From: Oscillospiraceae bacterium
Lineage (GTDB): Bacteria > Bacillota > Clostridia > Oscillospirales > Acutalibacteraceae
DNA length: 64,000 nucleotides
NCBI GenBank assembly: GCA_015066405.1
Contig: SVOM01000001.1
Location: forward strand, 1-64,000
Direction of reading: 5' to 3'
Shown here: positions 1 through 9,935 of the stretch, in pieces
Numbering within the stretch: position 1 is the first letter of the stretch
How the letters are laid out: each line of letters begins with the position of its first letter
Program-made: the position numbers and the translations under genes
The notes under the pieces: generated by a model
Database searches by the model: none
What the model was told of the DNA's origin: nothing
What the model saw: only the letters and a program-made list of their open reading frames with translations

Positions 1-1
1 C

Positions 2-430
2 CGCAGTGTTACGGGGGCTGAAGATTTTTTAAATGAAGAACAGGTGTGGCAAACCTTTATTGTGCTCGCTGAAGATATTGCAAAACGCTTGCGCGCCCAC
101 GGGCAATATGCGGGCGGTATACAGGTGCACACAAGGAATACCGAACTTAAAGTGCGGGAATTCAGCCGCGCGCTTGATAGCCCTACAGATATAAGCATAA
201 AAATTGCCGAGGAAGGCATAAAGCTGTTCCGCGATAATTACTATTGGGATTTACCACTGCGTTCGGTGGGGCTTAGAGCCATAAATTTAAAGGATGAGCT
301 AACCGCCGTTCAGGAAGATTTATTTTCTGATACTGATAATCAAATAAAACTCGAAAAAATCGAGGACAGCATACACTCAATTCGCAAAAAGTTTGGAGAT
401 ACAAGCATAAAACGAGGGCGGAACGTATAA
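2..430 (+). CDS. dinB: DNA polymerase IV / Y-family polymerase, C-terminal fragment (gene continues left of window)
   Basis: Frame is open from base 2 upstream of the first listed Met (RSVTGAEDFLNEEQVWQTFIVLAEDIAKRLR...). Little-finger-like segment VHTRNTELKVREFSRALDSPTD. Confidence 0.75.
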   Translation, partial: RSVTGAEDFLNEEQVWQTFIVLAEDIAKRLRAHGQYAGGIQVHTRNTELKVREFSRALDSPTDISIKIAEEGIKLFRDNYYWDLPLRSVGLRAINLKDELTAVQEDLFSDTDNQIKLEKIEDSIHSIRKKFGDTSIKRGRNV

Positions 431-438
431 ATAAACTG

Positions 439-483
439 TAAAGAGAGAACCATTCTACGTACAGTAGAGTGCTCTCTCTTTTA
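439..483 (+). terminator. Rho-independent terminator-like hairpin
   Basis: AAAGAGAG...CTCTCTCTTTT inverted repeat followed by T-run after the polymerase stop. Confidence 0.6.
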
Positions 484-584
484 AATTTATATTGCTTTTT
501 TAAGTGTGGATGCAAAACCCCAACAATAGATTGAAAAGCATACCGAAGCAACACTATAATTGTGCAAGAAAGGTTGGGGAAAGC

Positions 585-2378
585 ATGCAAATACACAAAA
601 ACACAGTTCCGATATTTTTCGCAACGGATGACAGTTATGCTCCGTTCGCGGCGGTTGCAATTAAATCACTGAGTGATAACGCATCAAGAAAATATCGCTA
701 CAAAATACATATTTTATTTACAGATTTATCAGCCGATAATCGCAAAAAAATCGGTACGCTTGAAACCGAAAATATGAAAATCGAGTTTTTTGATGTGAAA
801 GAAAAAATGAAGAAGAGCGGCGGCAACTTTCATCTTAGAGATTACTACAGCTTCGCCACATACTACCGTTTTTTCATTCCCGAAATGTTCCCGCAGTATA
901 AAAAAGGGATTTATCTTGACTCTGATATTGCGGTTTTGGGAGATATATCCGAGCTTTACAACATAAAACTATCAGATAATCTTGTGGCGGCGGTAAGCGA
1001 TGAAATTGTTGCCGATATGGATGCGTTTGGCGAGTATGTCGAGAAGGTTATAGGCACGCCGAGAGAAAAGTATTTCAATGCGGGTGTTCTTTTGATGAAC
1101 CTCGAAAAATTGCGTGAAGTGGACATTGAATTGAAACTTAAAAAGCTTATGCAGTTATACCGTTTTCCCGTAGCGCAAGACCAGGACTACCTAAACGTTT
1201 TGTGTGCGGATAAGGTTGTGTATCTTGATAAATCGTGGAACAAAACGGCATATCCCGAGTCGCCTAAAAATGCCAAGCCCAATATCGCACACTACAAAAT
1301 GAACTATAAGCCTTGGCATTATGATGGTGTAGGATATGAAGAATACTTTTGGGAATATGCAAAAAAAACACAGCCGTATAAAGAGCAAATCATCAACATA
1401 AAAAACTCTTATACCGAAGCGGACAGAGAAAACGATGCCCACGCCGGTGAGTCCCTACAAGAACTTGCCTTGCTGGAAATAAAGAAAGCACTGCAAAGCG
1501 ACTATGTTTTGCCGATTAATATGGCGGAGGAGGGCACGGGCGAGCAGCTTTCAAGAGCCGAAATACTCAAAAAAATAGAAGAGTATGAAAGAGAGGGGCT
1601 TTTTGATGTTGATGTAGAAAACGACCCACCAACAAGACCTCTTGAAACGGGCGAGGTAGATTATCTCGGCAAAAAACTTAAAACGAGGTTTTGTACATTT
1701 ATCGCAAACGTTGTCGCTAAAACCTATTTTGATGGTCTAATCAGAAAAAATGAACTCATAATAAAAGAAATCCGCGGTATAGAAAATTATAAAGCGGTAG
1801 CAAAAAAAGGTGTTATAATTACCGCTAACCATTTTAATCCGTATGATAATTATGCAGTTTATAAGGCGATAGAACCGTTGCTCCGCGGCAAGCGGCTTTA
1901 TAAAATAATTAGAGAGGGGAACTATACAACCTTTAAAGGTCTTTACGGCTTTTTCTTTAGGCATTGTAACACATTGCCAATTCCGTCAAAGCTCTCGGTA
2001 TGGCGTGAGATGAGTGATGCAGTGTGCACACTTATTTCGAAAAACGAAAAAATACTTATATATCCCGAGCAGGCTTTATGGTGGAATTACAAAAAGCCGC
2101 GTCCGCTTAAAAGCGGCGCGTTTCGGTTTGCGGTTAAATCGGGCGCTGTGGTTCTGCCTGTATTTATAACGATGGAAGACTCTAAGTATTTAGAGCCCGA
2201 CGGCTCCAAAAGGCAAGCATACACGCTGCATTTTCTAAAGCCGATTTATGCCGACCCCGATTTATCAGACAAGCAAAACACCGAAAAAATGGCTGAGCAA
2301 AACTATGCCGCATGGAAAGAGGTTTATGAGTCATTTTACGGCAAACCATTAAAATATTCGGATGGTGGGGAGAAATGA
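585..2378 (+). CDS. Fusion: glycosyltransferase family 8 domain + PlsC-like acyltransferase domain
   Basis: N-terminus VPIFFATDDSYAPFAAVAIKSL and YLDSDIAV (GT8 DxD). C-terminus ITANHFNPYDNYAV (HX4D) and IYPEQ (PlsC-like). Start taken at the internal Met at 585 rather than 504. Confidence 0.8.
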   Translation: MQIHKNTVPIFFATDDSYAPFAAVAIKSLSDNASRKYRYKIHILFTDLSADNRKKIGTLETENMKIEFFDVKEKMKKSGGNFHLRDYYSFATYYRFFIPEMFPQYKKGIYLDSDIAVLGDISELYNIKLSDNLVAAVSDEIVADMDAFGEYVEKVIGTPREKYFNAGVLLMNLEKLREVDIELKLKKLMQLYRFPVAQDQDYLNVLCADKVVYLDKSWNKTAYPESPKNAKPNIAHYKMNYKPWHYDGVGYEEYFWEYAKKTQPYKEQIINIKNSYTEADRENDAHAGESLQELALLEIKKALQSDYVLPINMAEEGTGEQLSRAEILKKIEEYEREGLFDVDVENDPPTRPLETGEVDYLGKKLKTRFCTFIANVVAKTYFDGLIRKNELIIKEIRGIENYKAVAKKGVIITANHFNPYDNYAVYKAIEPLLRGKRLYKIIREGNYTTFKGLYGFFFRHCNTLPIPSKLSVWREMSDAVCTLISKNEKILIYPEQALWWNYKKPRPLKSGAFRFAVKSGAVVLPVFITMEDSKYLEPDGSKRQAYTLHFLKPIYADPDLSDKQNTEKMAEQNYAAWKEVYESFYGKPLKYSDGGEK

Positions 2379-2920
2379 AACTATACACAATAATAATCGG
2401 TATTGCTAATTTAGTTATAATGGCGGCAAACATTTTGTGGCACGGAAATGTACCCTTGTCCTTACTGGCACCGCCAGCCGCCACGGTTTTTGTAATAGCA
2501 CTTGATGGCGTTGGCGCCGCGCTTTTGCGAAAGCTCCCCGAAAGATTTTTCTCGCCCGACCGCCGCGTTTTTGTGGCAGGTAAAAAAGAAAGAAATTTTT
2601 ATCGGTGTTTAAAAATCAAAAAATGGAAAGCCAAAATACCCGAGCTTGGCGGATTTACAAATTTCCACAAGGACAAAATCGAGAGCAAAACCGACAAGCA
2701 GTATTTACGCAAATTTTTGCTTGAAATAAACTACGGAGTTATAATACACCTGCAAAATGCGGTGTTTGGCTTTTTAACTATGCTTTTGCCGTTTCCGTTG
2801 TCCGTAACGCTGCTAGTAGCAATAGTTAATTTTGTTTTAAGCTTGATGCCTATGGCGGTGCTGCGCTATAACGGAACAGTGCTTAAAGAACTCTATATAA
2901 AACAAAAAACCGTCCGGTAG
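2375..2920 (+). CDS. Membrane protein resembling the CrtO-type glycosyl-4,4'-diaponeurosporenoate acyltransferase family
   Basis: NFYRCLKIKKWKAKIPELGGFTNFHKDKI motif plus hydrophobic helices; overlaps the upstream stop by ATGA. Confidence 0.5.
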   Translation: MKLYTIIIGIANLVIMAANILWHGNVPLSLLAPPAATVFVIALDGVGAALLRKLPERFFSPDRRVFVAGKKERNFYRCLKIKKWKAKIPELGGFTNFHKDKIESKTDKQYLRKFLLEINYGVIIHLQNAVFGFLTMLLPFPLSVTLLVAIVNFVLSLMPMAVLRYNGTVLKELYIKQKTVR

Positions 2921-2932
2921 GGCGGTTTTTTA
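2904..2932. terminator. Bidirectional terminator between convergent genes
   Basis: AAAAAACCGTCC GGTA GGGCGGTTTTTT. Confidence 0.65.
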
Positions 2933-3916
2933 GGATTTGGGGGTTAGTTTCTTTTTATAGTTTTCGCCAAATAATTTATCGGCGAACCACACATTCTCTA
3001 CAGTAAAGGCTTTGCCGTTTAGATAGTTAAGCTTGCCGGCATCGGTTGTGAAACAAAATGTGAGTTTATATGAATAAAGCGCTTGCTTATCAAAGCCCAT
3101 CTTTTTGTCTTTTGCATTTTTACCGTACTTGCCGTCCCCAAGCAGTGGCAGACCGACACTCGCCATATGGGCGCGTATTTGGTGGGTCCTGCCTGTCAGC
3201 AATAAAATTTCGAGCAAGCACAAATCATTTTTGTGGCAAATAACACGGTATTTTGTTTTTATCGGCACATTTTTGCCATTGGCTTTACCCGATAAAAACA
3301 CTTTGTTTTTATCGCTGTCCTTTTCGAGATACCCTGTCAGTAAATCTTCACGTACCTTAGGCACACCGTGTACAACGGCTAAATATTCCTTGTCAATTTC
3401 TCGTGTTTTTATTTTGTCGCAAAGGATTCGCAGTGCCTCGGCATTTTTAGCGGCGATTACAATACCGCCTGTGTTTCGGTCAATGCGGTTGGCAAGCGCG
3501 GGCTTAAATGAGTTTTCTTTTTCGGGGTCATATTCGCCCTTTTCATACAAATAACGCTGTATTCGGCCTATGAGTGTATCGTTGTACTCGGTATCATCGG
3601 GGTGCACGATAAGACCTTGCGGTTTATCAGCAAGCAGTATATTTTCATCCTCATAAACGATTTTCAAGGTGTCGCTCGCTCGCAAGAAATCATAGTGGGG
3701 CGGCACGGCAGTAAAGAACTCATCGTTTATATACATATCAACCACATCGCCAACATTAAGTTTTGTGGAAATCTCTGCGCGCTTTCGGTTGATTTTTATG
3801 TTTTTTGTGCGTATAGATTTGTACATAAGCGATTTGGGTAGCAGCGGCACGGCTTTAGATATAAACTTGTCCAAGCGTTGTCCTGCATCATTTTGACCAA
3901 TTACAAAAGACTTCAC
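2930..3916 (-). CDS. RluA-family pseudouridine synthase
   Basis: S4-like N-terminus (AGQRLDKFISKAVP), NRIDRNTGGIVIAAKN catalytic motif, LLTGRTHQIRAHMA. Confidence 0.9.
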   Translation of the reverse strand: MKSFVIGQNDAGQRLDKFISKAVPLLPKSLMYKSIRTKNIKINRKRAEISTKLNVGDVVDMYINDEFFTAVPPHYDFLRASDTLKIVYEDENILLADKPQGLIVHPDDTEYNDTLIGRIQRYLYEKGEYDPEKENSFKPALANRIDRNTGGIVIAAKNAEALRILCDKIKTREIDKEYLAVVHGVPKVREDLLTGYLEKDSDKNKVFLSGKANGKNVPIKTKYRVICHKNDLCLLEILLLTGRTHQIRAHMASVGLPLLGDGKYGKNAKDKKMGFDKQALYSYKLTFCFTTDAGKLNYLNGKAFTVENVWFADKLFGENYKKKLTPKS

Positions 3917-4034
3917 TTCCAGCCCCCCTTTTTAAAATAATCATAACACAAAACCGAAAATTTTCAACGATTTTTATTTACTTTCTAAAATATTGTATTA
4001 TAATGGTAGTATAATATTTTTGGCGGAGCGAATA

Positions 4035-4739
4035 ATGGAACACAAAGAGCAACCATCATACATAAACCATAGAAAAAGGGTAAAAGAAAAATTTCTTAAA
4101 GACGGTTTTACCGAGGGCACAAAGGCATATGAAGTGCTTGAATTGGTGCTGTTTTACTGCATCCCAAGGGTAAACACCAAAGAAATAGCTAAAGATCTTT
4201 TAAGAAAATTCGGCTCGTTGGAGGGAGTTTTTAATGCACCCGCACAAGAGCTTAAAAAATTCCCCGGAATTACCGATAACGGAGTTGTACTTTTAAGGTT
4301 GATGATAGAGCTAACGCATATATGCGCCGCAAAATCGGTAGATAAGAAAACGGTATTTTCCTGTGTTGATGAAATCGGCACATATTTGCTCGGCCGATAT
4401 GCCGGAATAACGGATGAGCGGTTTGCGGTGGTGTGCTTGCAAAACAACGGTAATTTCATTTCGTTTGACTTTATCGGTGATGGCGACAAATCGTCTGTAG
4501 GGGTTAGCACCCGCAAAATTATCGAAATAGTTATTGAACACAAAGCGACTATGATAGTCATAGCCCATAATCATCCCGGTGGGTTAGCATTGCCGTCCGG
4601 TACTGACCTTGAAACCACCAAACGCATAAGCGAGGCGTTAAAGCATATAGGAGTCAGATTGTTCGACCATATAGTTATAGCCGATGGCGATTTTGTTTCG
4701 TTCGCCCAGTCAGAACAGTTCCGTGAATATTTAAAGTAA
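4035..4739 (+). CDS. radC: RadC/JAB-domain DNA repair-like protein
   Basis: HNHPGG...PSGTDLETTKRI JAMM-type motif; N-terminal helix-hairpin-helix region. Start at internal Met 4035. Confidence 0.9.
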   Translation: MEHKEQPSYINHRKRVKEKFLKDGFTEGTKAYEVLELVLFYCIPRVNTKEIAKDLLRKFGSLEGVFNAPAQELKKFPGITDNGVVLLRLMIELTHICAAKSVDKKTVFSCVDEIGTYLLGRYAGITDERFAVVCLQNNGNFISFDFIGDGDKSSVGVSTRKIIEIVIEHKATMIVIAHNHPGGLALPSGTDLETTKRISEALKHIGVRLFDHIVIADGDFVSFAQSEQFREYLK

Positions 4740-4740
4740 A

Positions 4741-4766
4741 AAAAGTGTGCCGAAGCACACTTTTTT
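4741..4766. terminator. Bidirectional terminator between radC and cotJC
   Basis: AAAAGTGTGC CGAA GCACACTTTTTT. Confidence 0.75.
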
Positions 4767-5376
4767 ATTTTTTACCGCAATTTTTATCAAAACTGGGGTT
4801 GCAGGCATAGAAGTTTTTGCTGTTTAGTTTATCGGTCGTAATACCGAGTGCCTCACCAAAACGCTGATAGTGAACTATTTCGCGTTGTCTAAGGAACTTA
4901 AGCGGGTCGCGTACATCAGGGTCGTCGATTAGTCGCAACAGGTTATCATAGGTTGTTCTTGCCTTTTGCTCGGCTGCCAAATCCTCGTGCAAATCGGTTA
5001 TAATATCGCCTTTTGCTTGGATATACTCGGCACGCCAGGGAAGGCCTGATGCGGCTATCGGGTACACACCTGCGGTGTGGTCGACAAAGTATTTATCAAA
5101 GCCCGATGCTACAATTTCCTTTTCGCTTAAATTTTTGGTTAGCTGATAAACCATAGCGCAAACCATCTCGAGATGGGCAAGCTCCTCGGTGCCGATATCG
5201 GTTAAGAGGCCCTTAACCTCGGCATAGGGCATTGAATAGCGCTGCGTTAAATATCGCATTGATGCGCCAAGCTCGCCATCGGGACCGCCGTACTGACTGA
5301 TGATTATTTGCGCGTATTTCGGGTTGGGGTTTTTGATGTTTACGGGGTATTGAAGTTTTTTAGTATATTGCCACAT
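4765..5376 (-). CDS. cotJC: CotJC-like manganese-catalase-family spore coat protein
   Basis: MWQYTKKLQYPVNIKNPNPKYAQIIISQYGGPDGELGASMRYLTQRY; EELAHLEMV and EIVHYQRFGEAL metal-binding helices. Confidence 0.9.
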   Translation of the reverse strand: MWQYTKKLQYPVNIKNPNPKYAQIIISQYGGPDGELGASMRYLTQRYSMPYAEVKGLLTDIGTEELAHLEMVCAMVYQLTKNLSEKEIVASGFDKYFVDHTAGVYPIAASGLPWRAEYIQAKGDIITDLHEDLAAEQKARTTYDNLLRLIDDPDVRDPLKFLRQREIVHYQRFGEALGITTDKLNSKNFYACNPSFDKNCGKK

Positions 5377-5378
5377 AA

Positions 5379-5651
5379 CTAACAGTTCGCCTCGTTTTCC
5401 CATGGCCACGGGTTATCTACCCAGGTCCATCGTTGTTCATTATGAGCATCCTTTGCCGTTACTACATAAGGGCCGAAGCGTGCTTCGTACTGCTCTATAG
5501 CAGCAGCTCTTTTGAGTTTATAGTGTCTAAGCTTTTCGAGTGCTTTTTTATCAAGCGGATGGGTATCAAGATACAGCACCATTTCATAAATGGCAAAATC
5601 GTATGCGTGTATTGTCCGCCTTAATTTTTGTTGCTCGCTCATATTTTGCAC
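5379..5651 (-). CDS. cotJB: CotJB spore coat protein
   Basis: FAIYEMVLYLDTHPLDKKALEKLRHYK...FGPYV; lies between cotJA and cotJC. Confidence 0.85.
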   Translation of the reverse strand: MQNMSEQQKLRRTIHAYDFAIYEMVLYLDTHPLDKKALEKLRHYKLKRAAAIEQYEARFGPYVVTAKDAHNEQRWTWVDNPWPWENEANC

Positions 5652-5827
5652 TCCTCCATAAACGGTTTATGAAGCTCGCGGAATATGGTGCCAACGCTGT
5701 AGCCCTCGGCAGTGGGGTAGGTGTCGAGCACCTTTTGCCTGCGGACATACGCCATTGCAAGCGGAACTTCATCGGTATCATTCCGTGTACCGTTTATAAC
5801 AATAAATTCTTGTAATGGATTAATCAT
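5639..5827 (-). CDS. cotJA: CotJA-like spore coat-associated protein
   Basis: VPLAMAYVRRQKVLDTYPTAEGYSVGTIFRELHKPF; overlaps cotJB. Confidence 0.75.
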   Translation of the reverse strand: MINPLQEFIVINGTRNDTDEVPLAMAYVRRQKVLDTYPTAEGYSVGTIFRELHKPFMEECKI

Positions 5828-5948
5828 TATAAAGTTACCTTTCTTGCCGCCTTATATATTTTATGCCGAGTTTGGACGCTTGTTAAAAAGGGGTGGAAAT
5901 TTTAAAAGAGATGTTGTATAATAATGGCATATTGATGTTAAGTAGGTA

Positions 5949-7316
5949 ATGCTTATGAAAATTATGGTTGTAGGTTGCGGCAAAATAGGGGCTACCATCA
6001 CAAAAGCCTTGATAGCTGAGGGGCACGATATTACGGTTATGGATAATGACCCCGCGGTTATTTCCGAGATTACAAACATATATGATGTTATGGCTATTTG
6101 CGGCAGTGGTACCGACTGTGAGGCATTAGCCGAAGCAGAGGTTGATACCGCCGAGCTTTTTATTGCCGTTACGGGTTCGGATGAATTTAATATGTTAAGC
6201 TGTTTCTTGGCACAAAAGATGGGTGCTACATATACTGTGGCGCGTATTAGAAATCCGCAGTACAACGCCAAAAAATCAGATTTGCTAAAGAAGGAACTTT
6301 CAATTTCTCACGCCATTAATCCTGAGCTTTCCGCAGCCAAAGAAATGCTCAATGTTTTAAAACTGCCGTCAGCCGTTAAGGTTGAAACCTTTTCGCGCGG
6401 TAATTTTGAGATGATTGAACTATCGGTCAAAGAAAATTCTCCGCTTGATAATATGATGCTTATGGAGCTTAGAAAAAAATACACCGAGAAATTCCTTATT
6501 TGCGCGGTTGAGCGTGATGACAAGGTTTATATTCCCGGCGGTAATTTTGTGCTTAAAAGTGGGGACAAAATAGGTCTTTTGGCCGCTCCAACCGAAATTC
6601 AGCGTCTACTTAAGCAGCTTGGCATCCTGCAAAAGCAAGCGAGAAATGTAATGATACTCGGTGCCAGCCGTACGGCATACTATTTATCTCGTATGCTGCT
6701 TGATAGTGGCAACTCGGTAAAAATAGTTGAAATTAATCACGCAAGATGCATTGAAATGAGCGAGGCCTTACCCGAGGCGGTTGTTATAAACGGCGATGGC
6801 GCCAGCCGTGAGCTTTTACTCGAAGAGGGTATAGCAAATGTTGATGCATTTTTATCTCTTACGGGCGATGATGAGAAAAATATACTTTTATCCTACTTTG
6901 CGCTTGAGCAAAATGTACCAAAGGTAATCACAAAGGTTAACCGCGATGAATATTTTGCAACGGCGGAAAAATTAGGTCTTGAAACAATAATCACACCGCG
7001 CAAGTCCATAGCAAACATTGCCGTGCGCTACGCAAGGGCACTGCAAAACTCTATGGGCAGCAAGGTTGAAACCCTTTATAAGCTTATGGATGAACACGCC
7101 GAGGCACTCGAATTTGTGGCGGCGGCCGACTGCGAGATTTTGGGCATACCGCTTAAACAGCTTTGCACAAAGCCCAATGTTTTGGTGGGCGGTATTATAC
7201 GCGGCAGACGTGCCATCATACCAAACGGCGATGACGCTATCATGGCAGGGGACAGAGTGGTTGTTATATCAACCGGTCATCCGCTTGCCGACCTTGAAGA
7301 TATTGTTGAGGGATAG
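5949..7316 (+). CDS. trkA: Trk potassium uptake protein TrkA
   Basis: Two Rossmann/TrkA-N domains (MKIMVVGCGKIGATITKAL; NVMILGASRTAYYLSRML) and TrkA-C segments. Confidence 0.93.
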   Translation: MLMKIMVVGCGKIGATITKALIAEGHDITVMDNDPAVISEITNIYDVMAICGSGTDCEALAEAEVDTAELFIAVTGSDEFNMLSCFLAQKMGATYTVARIRNPQYNAKKSDLLKKELSISHAINPELSAAKEMLNVLKLPSAVKVETFSRGNFEMIELSVKENSPLDNMMLMELRKKYTEKFLICAVERDDKVYIPGGNFVLKSGDKIGLLAAPTEIQRLLKQLGILQKQARNVMILGASRTAYYLSRMLLDSGNSVKIVEINHARCIEMSEALPEAVVINGDGASRELLLEEGIANVDAFLSLTGDDEKNILLSYFALEQNVPKVITKVNRDEYFATAEKLGLETIITPRKSIANIAVRYARALQNSMGSKVETLYKLMDEHAEALEFVAAADCEILGIPLKQLCTKPNVLVGGIIRGRRAIIPNGDDAIMAGDRVVVISTGHPLADLEDIVEG

Positions 7317-7319
7317 TGT

Positions 7320-8789
7320 ATGAACCGTAGAATGATTTTTAGGGTTATCGGCAGTATTTTGCAGATCGAAGCTATATTTTTGGTGCTTTCGGGCGTTGTA
7401 TCGGCGATTTATAAAGAGAATAAATCGCTGTTAGCGTTTTTATTAAGTGCAGTTATAGCGATTACTGTAGGTACTCTTTTAAAGACCTTTTCAAAGCCGA
7501 AAACCTTTGTTATATATGCTAAAGAGGGGTTTGTAATTGTAGCGTTCGCGTGGATGCTTATGTCGCTTATCGGCGCTTTGCCGTTTGTTATTAGCGGAGA
7601 TATACCAAGCTATGTTGATGCGGTTTTTGAGATAGTCAGCGGCTTTACAACAACAGGTGCTTCCATTATTACAAGCTTTGACGGCATCAGCCACGGCACA
7701 CTTTTTTGGCGCAGCTTTTCACACTGGATAGGCGGTATGGGTATACTCGTATTTGTAACGGCTATATTGCCGAGCGTTTCCGAGCGCCCTATTCACATTT
7801 TGCGCGCTGAAATGCCGGGTCCCACAATGGGAAAACTTTTACCGCGCCTTAAAGATACCGCGGTAATTCTTTATATAATTTACGTGATTATGACTGTCAT
7901 TTTAATCGCGCTGTTAATCTTTGGCGGCATGCCTGTGTTTGATAGTATCATACATGCGTTCGGCACTGCGGGTACGGGTGGATTTGGTGTCAGAGCTGAT
8001 AGCGTCAGTTCATATAGTTCATACTTGCAGTGGGTAATTACCGTCTTTATGATACTCTTCGGCGTTAATTTCAATATATATTATTTACTGCTTATAAAGA
8101 AGATTAAAAATTTCTTCACAAGTGAAGAATTGTGGAGCTATATCGGCATAATTTTATCGGCGACGGCGATAATCACCGTTAATATTTTCTCGATTTATCA
8201 GAATTTTGCCGACTCGCTTCGCAATTCGGCTTTTCAGGTGGCATCGATTATATCAACGACCGGTTATTCCACCGTTGATTTTAACAACTGGCCTACTCTT
8301 TCAAAAACGATACTGATAATTCTTATGTTTATAGGCGGTTGCGCGGGCTCAACGGCGGGTGGTATAAAGGTTTCGCGCATCGTTATAATGTTTAAAATGA
8401 TAGGCAAGGAAATAAAGCATATGCTCCATCCGCGCGCGGTATCATCGGTGAGATTTGAAAAGCGTCCCGTAGATGCGGCGACAACCAAGAATATAGGCAA
8501 TTACTTTCTTATCTATTTTGTTTGTTTCTTTGTAATTTTGTTGCTTTTATCGGCGGATTCGATTACCGTGGGAACGGTAAATAATGCGTTTGAAACTAAT
8601 TTTTCTGCCGCGGCGGCGTGTTTTAACAACGTAGGCCCCGGTCTTTCGGCGGTCGGACCCTTGGCAAGTTATGCACAGTACTCAGATTTTTCGAAAATTG
8701 TTTTGTCGTTTGCAATGCTGCTTGGCCGACTTGAAATATTTCCGCTGATTATTGCTTTATCTCCGTCTTGTTGGTCGAGAAACAAATAA
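7320..8789 (+). CDS. trkH: Trk potassium transporter TrkH
   Basis: TTTGASIITSFD, GTAGTGGFGVRA, STTGYSTVDF selectivity-like loops; GRLEIFPL C-terminus. Confidence 0.93.
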   Translation: MNRRMIFRVIGSILQIEAIFLVLSGVVSAIYKENKSLLAFLLSAVIAITVGTLLKTFSKPKTFVIYAKEGFVIVAFAWMLMSLIGALPFVISGDIPSYVDAVFEIVSGFTTTGASIITSFDGISHGTLFWRSFSHWIGGMGILVFVTAILPSVSERPIHILRAEMPGPTMGKLLPRLKDTAVILYIIYVIMTVILIALLIFGGMPVFDSIIHAFGTAGTGGFGVRADSVSSYSSYLQWVITVFMILFGVNFNIYYLLLIKKIKNFFTSEELWSYIGIILSATAIITVNIFSIYQNFADSLRNSAFQVASIISTTGYSTVDFNNWPTLSKTILIILMFIGGCAGSTAGGIKVSRIVIMFKMIGKEIKHMLHPRAVSSVRFEKRPVDAATTKNIGNYFLIYFVCFFVILLLLSADSITVGTVNNAFETNFSAAAACFNNVGPGLSAVGPLASYAQYSDFSKIVLSFAMLLGRLEIFPLIIALSPSCWSRNK

Positions 8790-8828
8790 AGACAAATAAA
8801 GAAATGTTTGACAAATAAGCAATTCTTG

Positions 8829-8857
8829 TTGACATTTTTTGTGCGGTATAGTACACT
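8829..8857 (+). promoter_or_regulatory. Sigma-A-like promoter
   Basis: TTGACA - 17 nt - TACACT. Confidence 0.6.
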
Positions 8858-8889
8858 TATCCCGCAATATATGTGATTTGGAGGATATC

Positions 8890-9870
8890 ATGAAGGAAAA
8901 AATCATGACATTTTTTAAAGCGGTTGCAAGGTTTATTACCGAAAATAAGCTTATTGTAACCCTTATAGCACTTGTGTTGGTGGCGGCAATAGTGGCGCTT
9001 AGCATCACTCTTGCGGGCAAGCCCACAAAACCTGCCAATAAACCCACCCCGTCTGAGCCCGCATCAAGCCAGCAAAGCAGTTCGGAAACACCATCTAATA
9101 CACCGTCCGAACCCGAAAAGGTTGAGCTTACAATGGACGAGCTGTACAAGCAGTATAACGAAAAAATGGATATGGATAAGAATCCTTTTATGGATTCGCT
9201 TGAATATACCGGATACAACCTTGCAAAACATAGGGCTGATGGCGAAATGTGGAACTACGTTCTTGCTTCTACCAAAAGAGGCAGGGGTTGGCTTTCGAAA
9301 ATCAGTTACGACTATGATGGCGGAACAACCGGTTATGAAGTAAATGAAGAGGGTAAACCCGACATTGAGTTCTTTGAAAAGAACGATATGGTTTGTGCAA
9401 CCTACATTTCTTACGTTTACTTTAACTATATGGGTAACTTTATGGGTATTGACGTATCGGGTATTGAAAAGCCCGAAAAACCCGAACTTGCAAACTCTTG
9501 GTATCACACCGCAAAAAGATGGGTTGAGGCAGGTTATTCCAAGCAAATTACCTATGATGCTAAAATCGTAAGTGAACGCATAGTATTTAACGAACATGAG
9601 GAAATACCGATTGGTTCTCTCATATTCTTTAAATCTCGTTATGAGGACATAAGACCGGGCGAATCCACCCACGTTGCAATCTATGCGGGTTACAAAAACG
9701 GTAACCATTGGGTATACCACGTTGGTAACGATAACGGACCTGAATTTTGCTCCATTCAACGTATGTGCTGCAACTCGGCGCCGGGAGCCAGAGACGGTCA
9801 GTTTATGATGGGCGTTTTTACCACCCCCACCTACATTGCACAAGGTATTTTAGACAAAATGGGCGAATAA
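8890..9870 (+). CDS. Membrane-anchored NlpC/P60 (CHAP-like) hydrolase
   Basis: N-terminal TM, low-complexity PASQQSSSETPSN linker, MVCATYISYVYF candidate catalytic Cys, GSLIFFK...STHVAIYAGY candidate His motif. Confidence 0.6.
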   Translation: MKEKIMTFFKAVARFITENKLIVTLIALVLVAAIVALSITLAGKPTKPANKPTPSEPASSQQSSSETPSNTPSEPEKVELTMDELYKQYNEKMDMDKNPFMDSLEYTGYNLAKHRADGEMWNYVLASTKRGRGWLSKISYDYDGGTTGYEVNEEGKPDIEFFEKNDMVCATYISYVYFNYMGNFMGIDVSGIEKPEKPELANSWYHTAKRWVEAGYSKQITYDAKIVSERIVFNEHEEIPIGSLIFFKSRYEDIRPGESTHVAIYAGYKNGNHWVYHVGNDNGPEFCSIQRMCCNSAPGARDGQFMMGVFTTPTYIAQGILDKMGE

Positions 9871-9882
9871 AATCAATAATTA

Positions 9883-9935
9883 ACAAAAGATTTTTATGGA
9901 CTGAGCATTTATCCATAAAAATCTTTTGTTTTTTT
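9883..9935 (+). terminator. Rho-independent terminator
   Basis: ACAAAAGATTTTTATGGA/TCCATAAAAATCTTTTGT followed by T-run. Confidence 0.8.

Noticed and set aside
273-596. Antisense ORF (107 aa) and the many similar ORFs opposite real genes
   Set aside because: Composition and lack of motifs indicate shadow ORFs of coding genes on the other strand; no RBS or homology cues.
8700-8789. Possible frameshift/truncation at the TrkH C-terminus
   Set aside because: The protein reaches the usual GRLEIFPL terminal motif and is full length.
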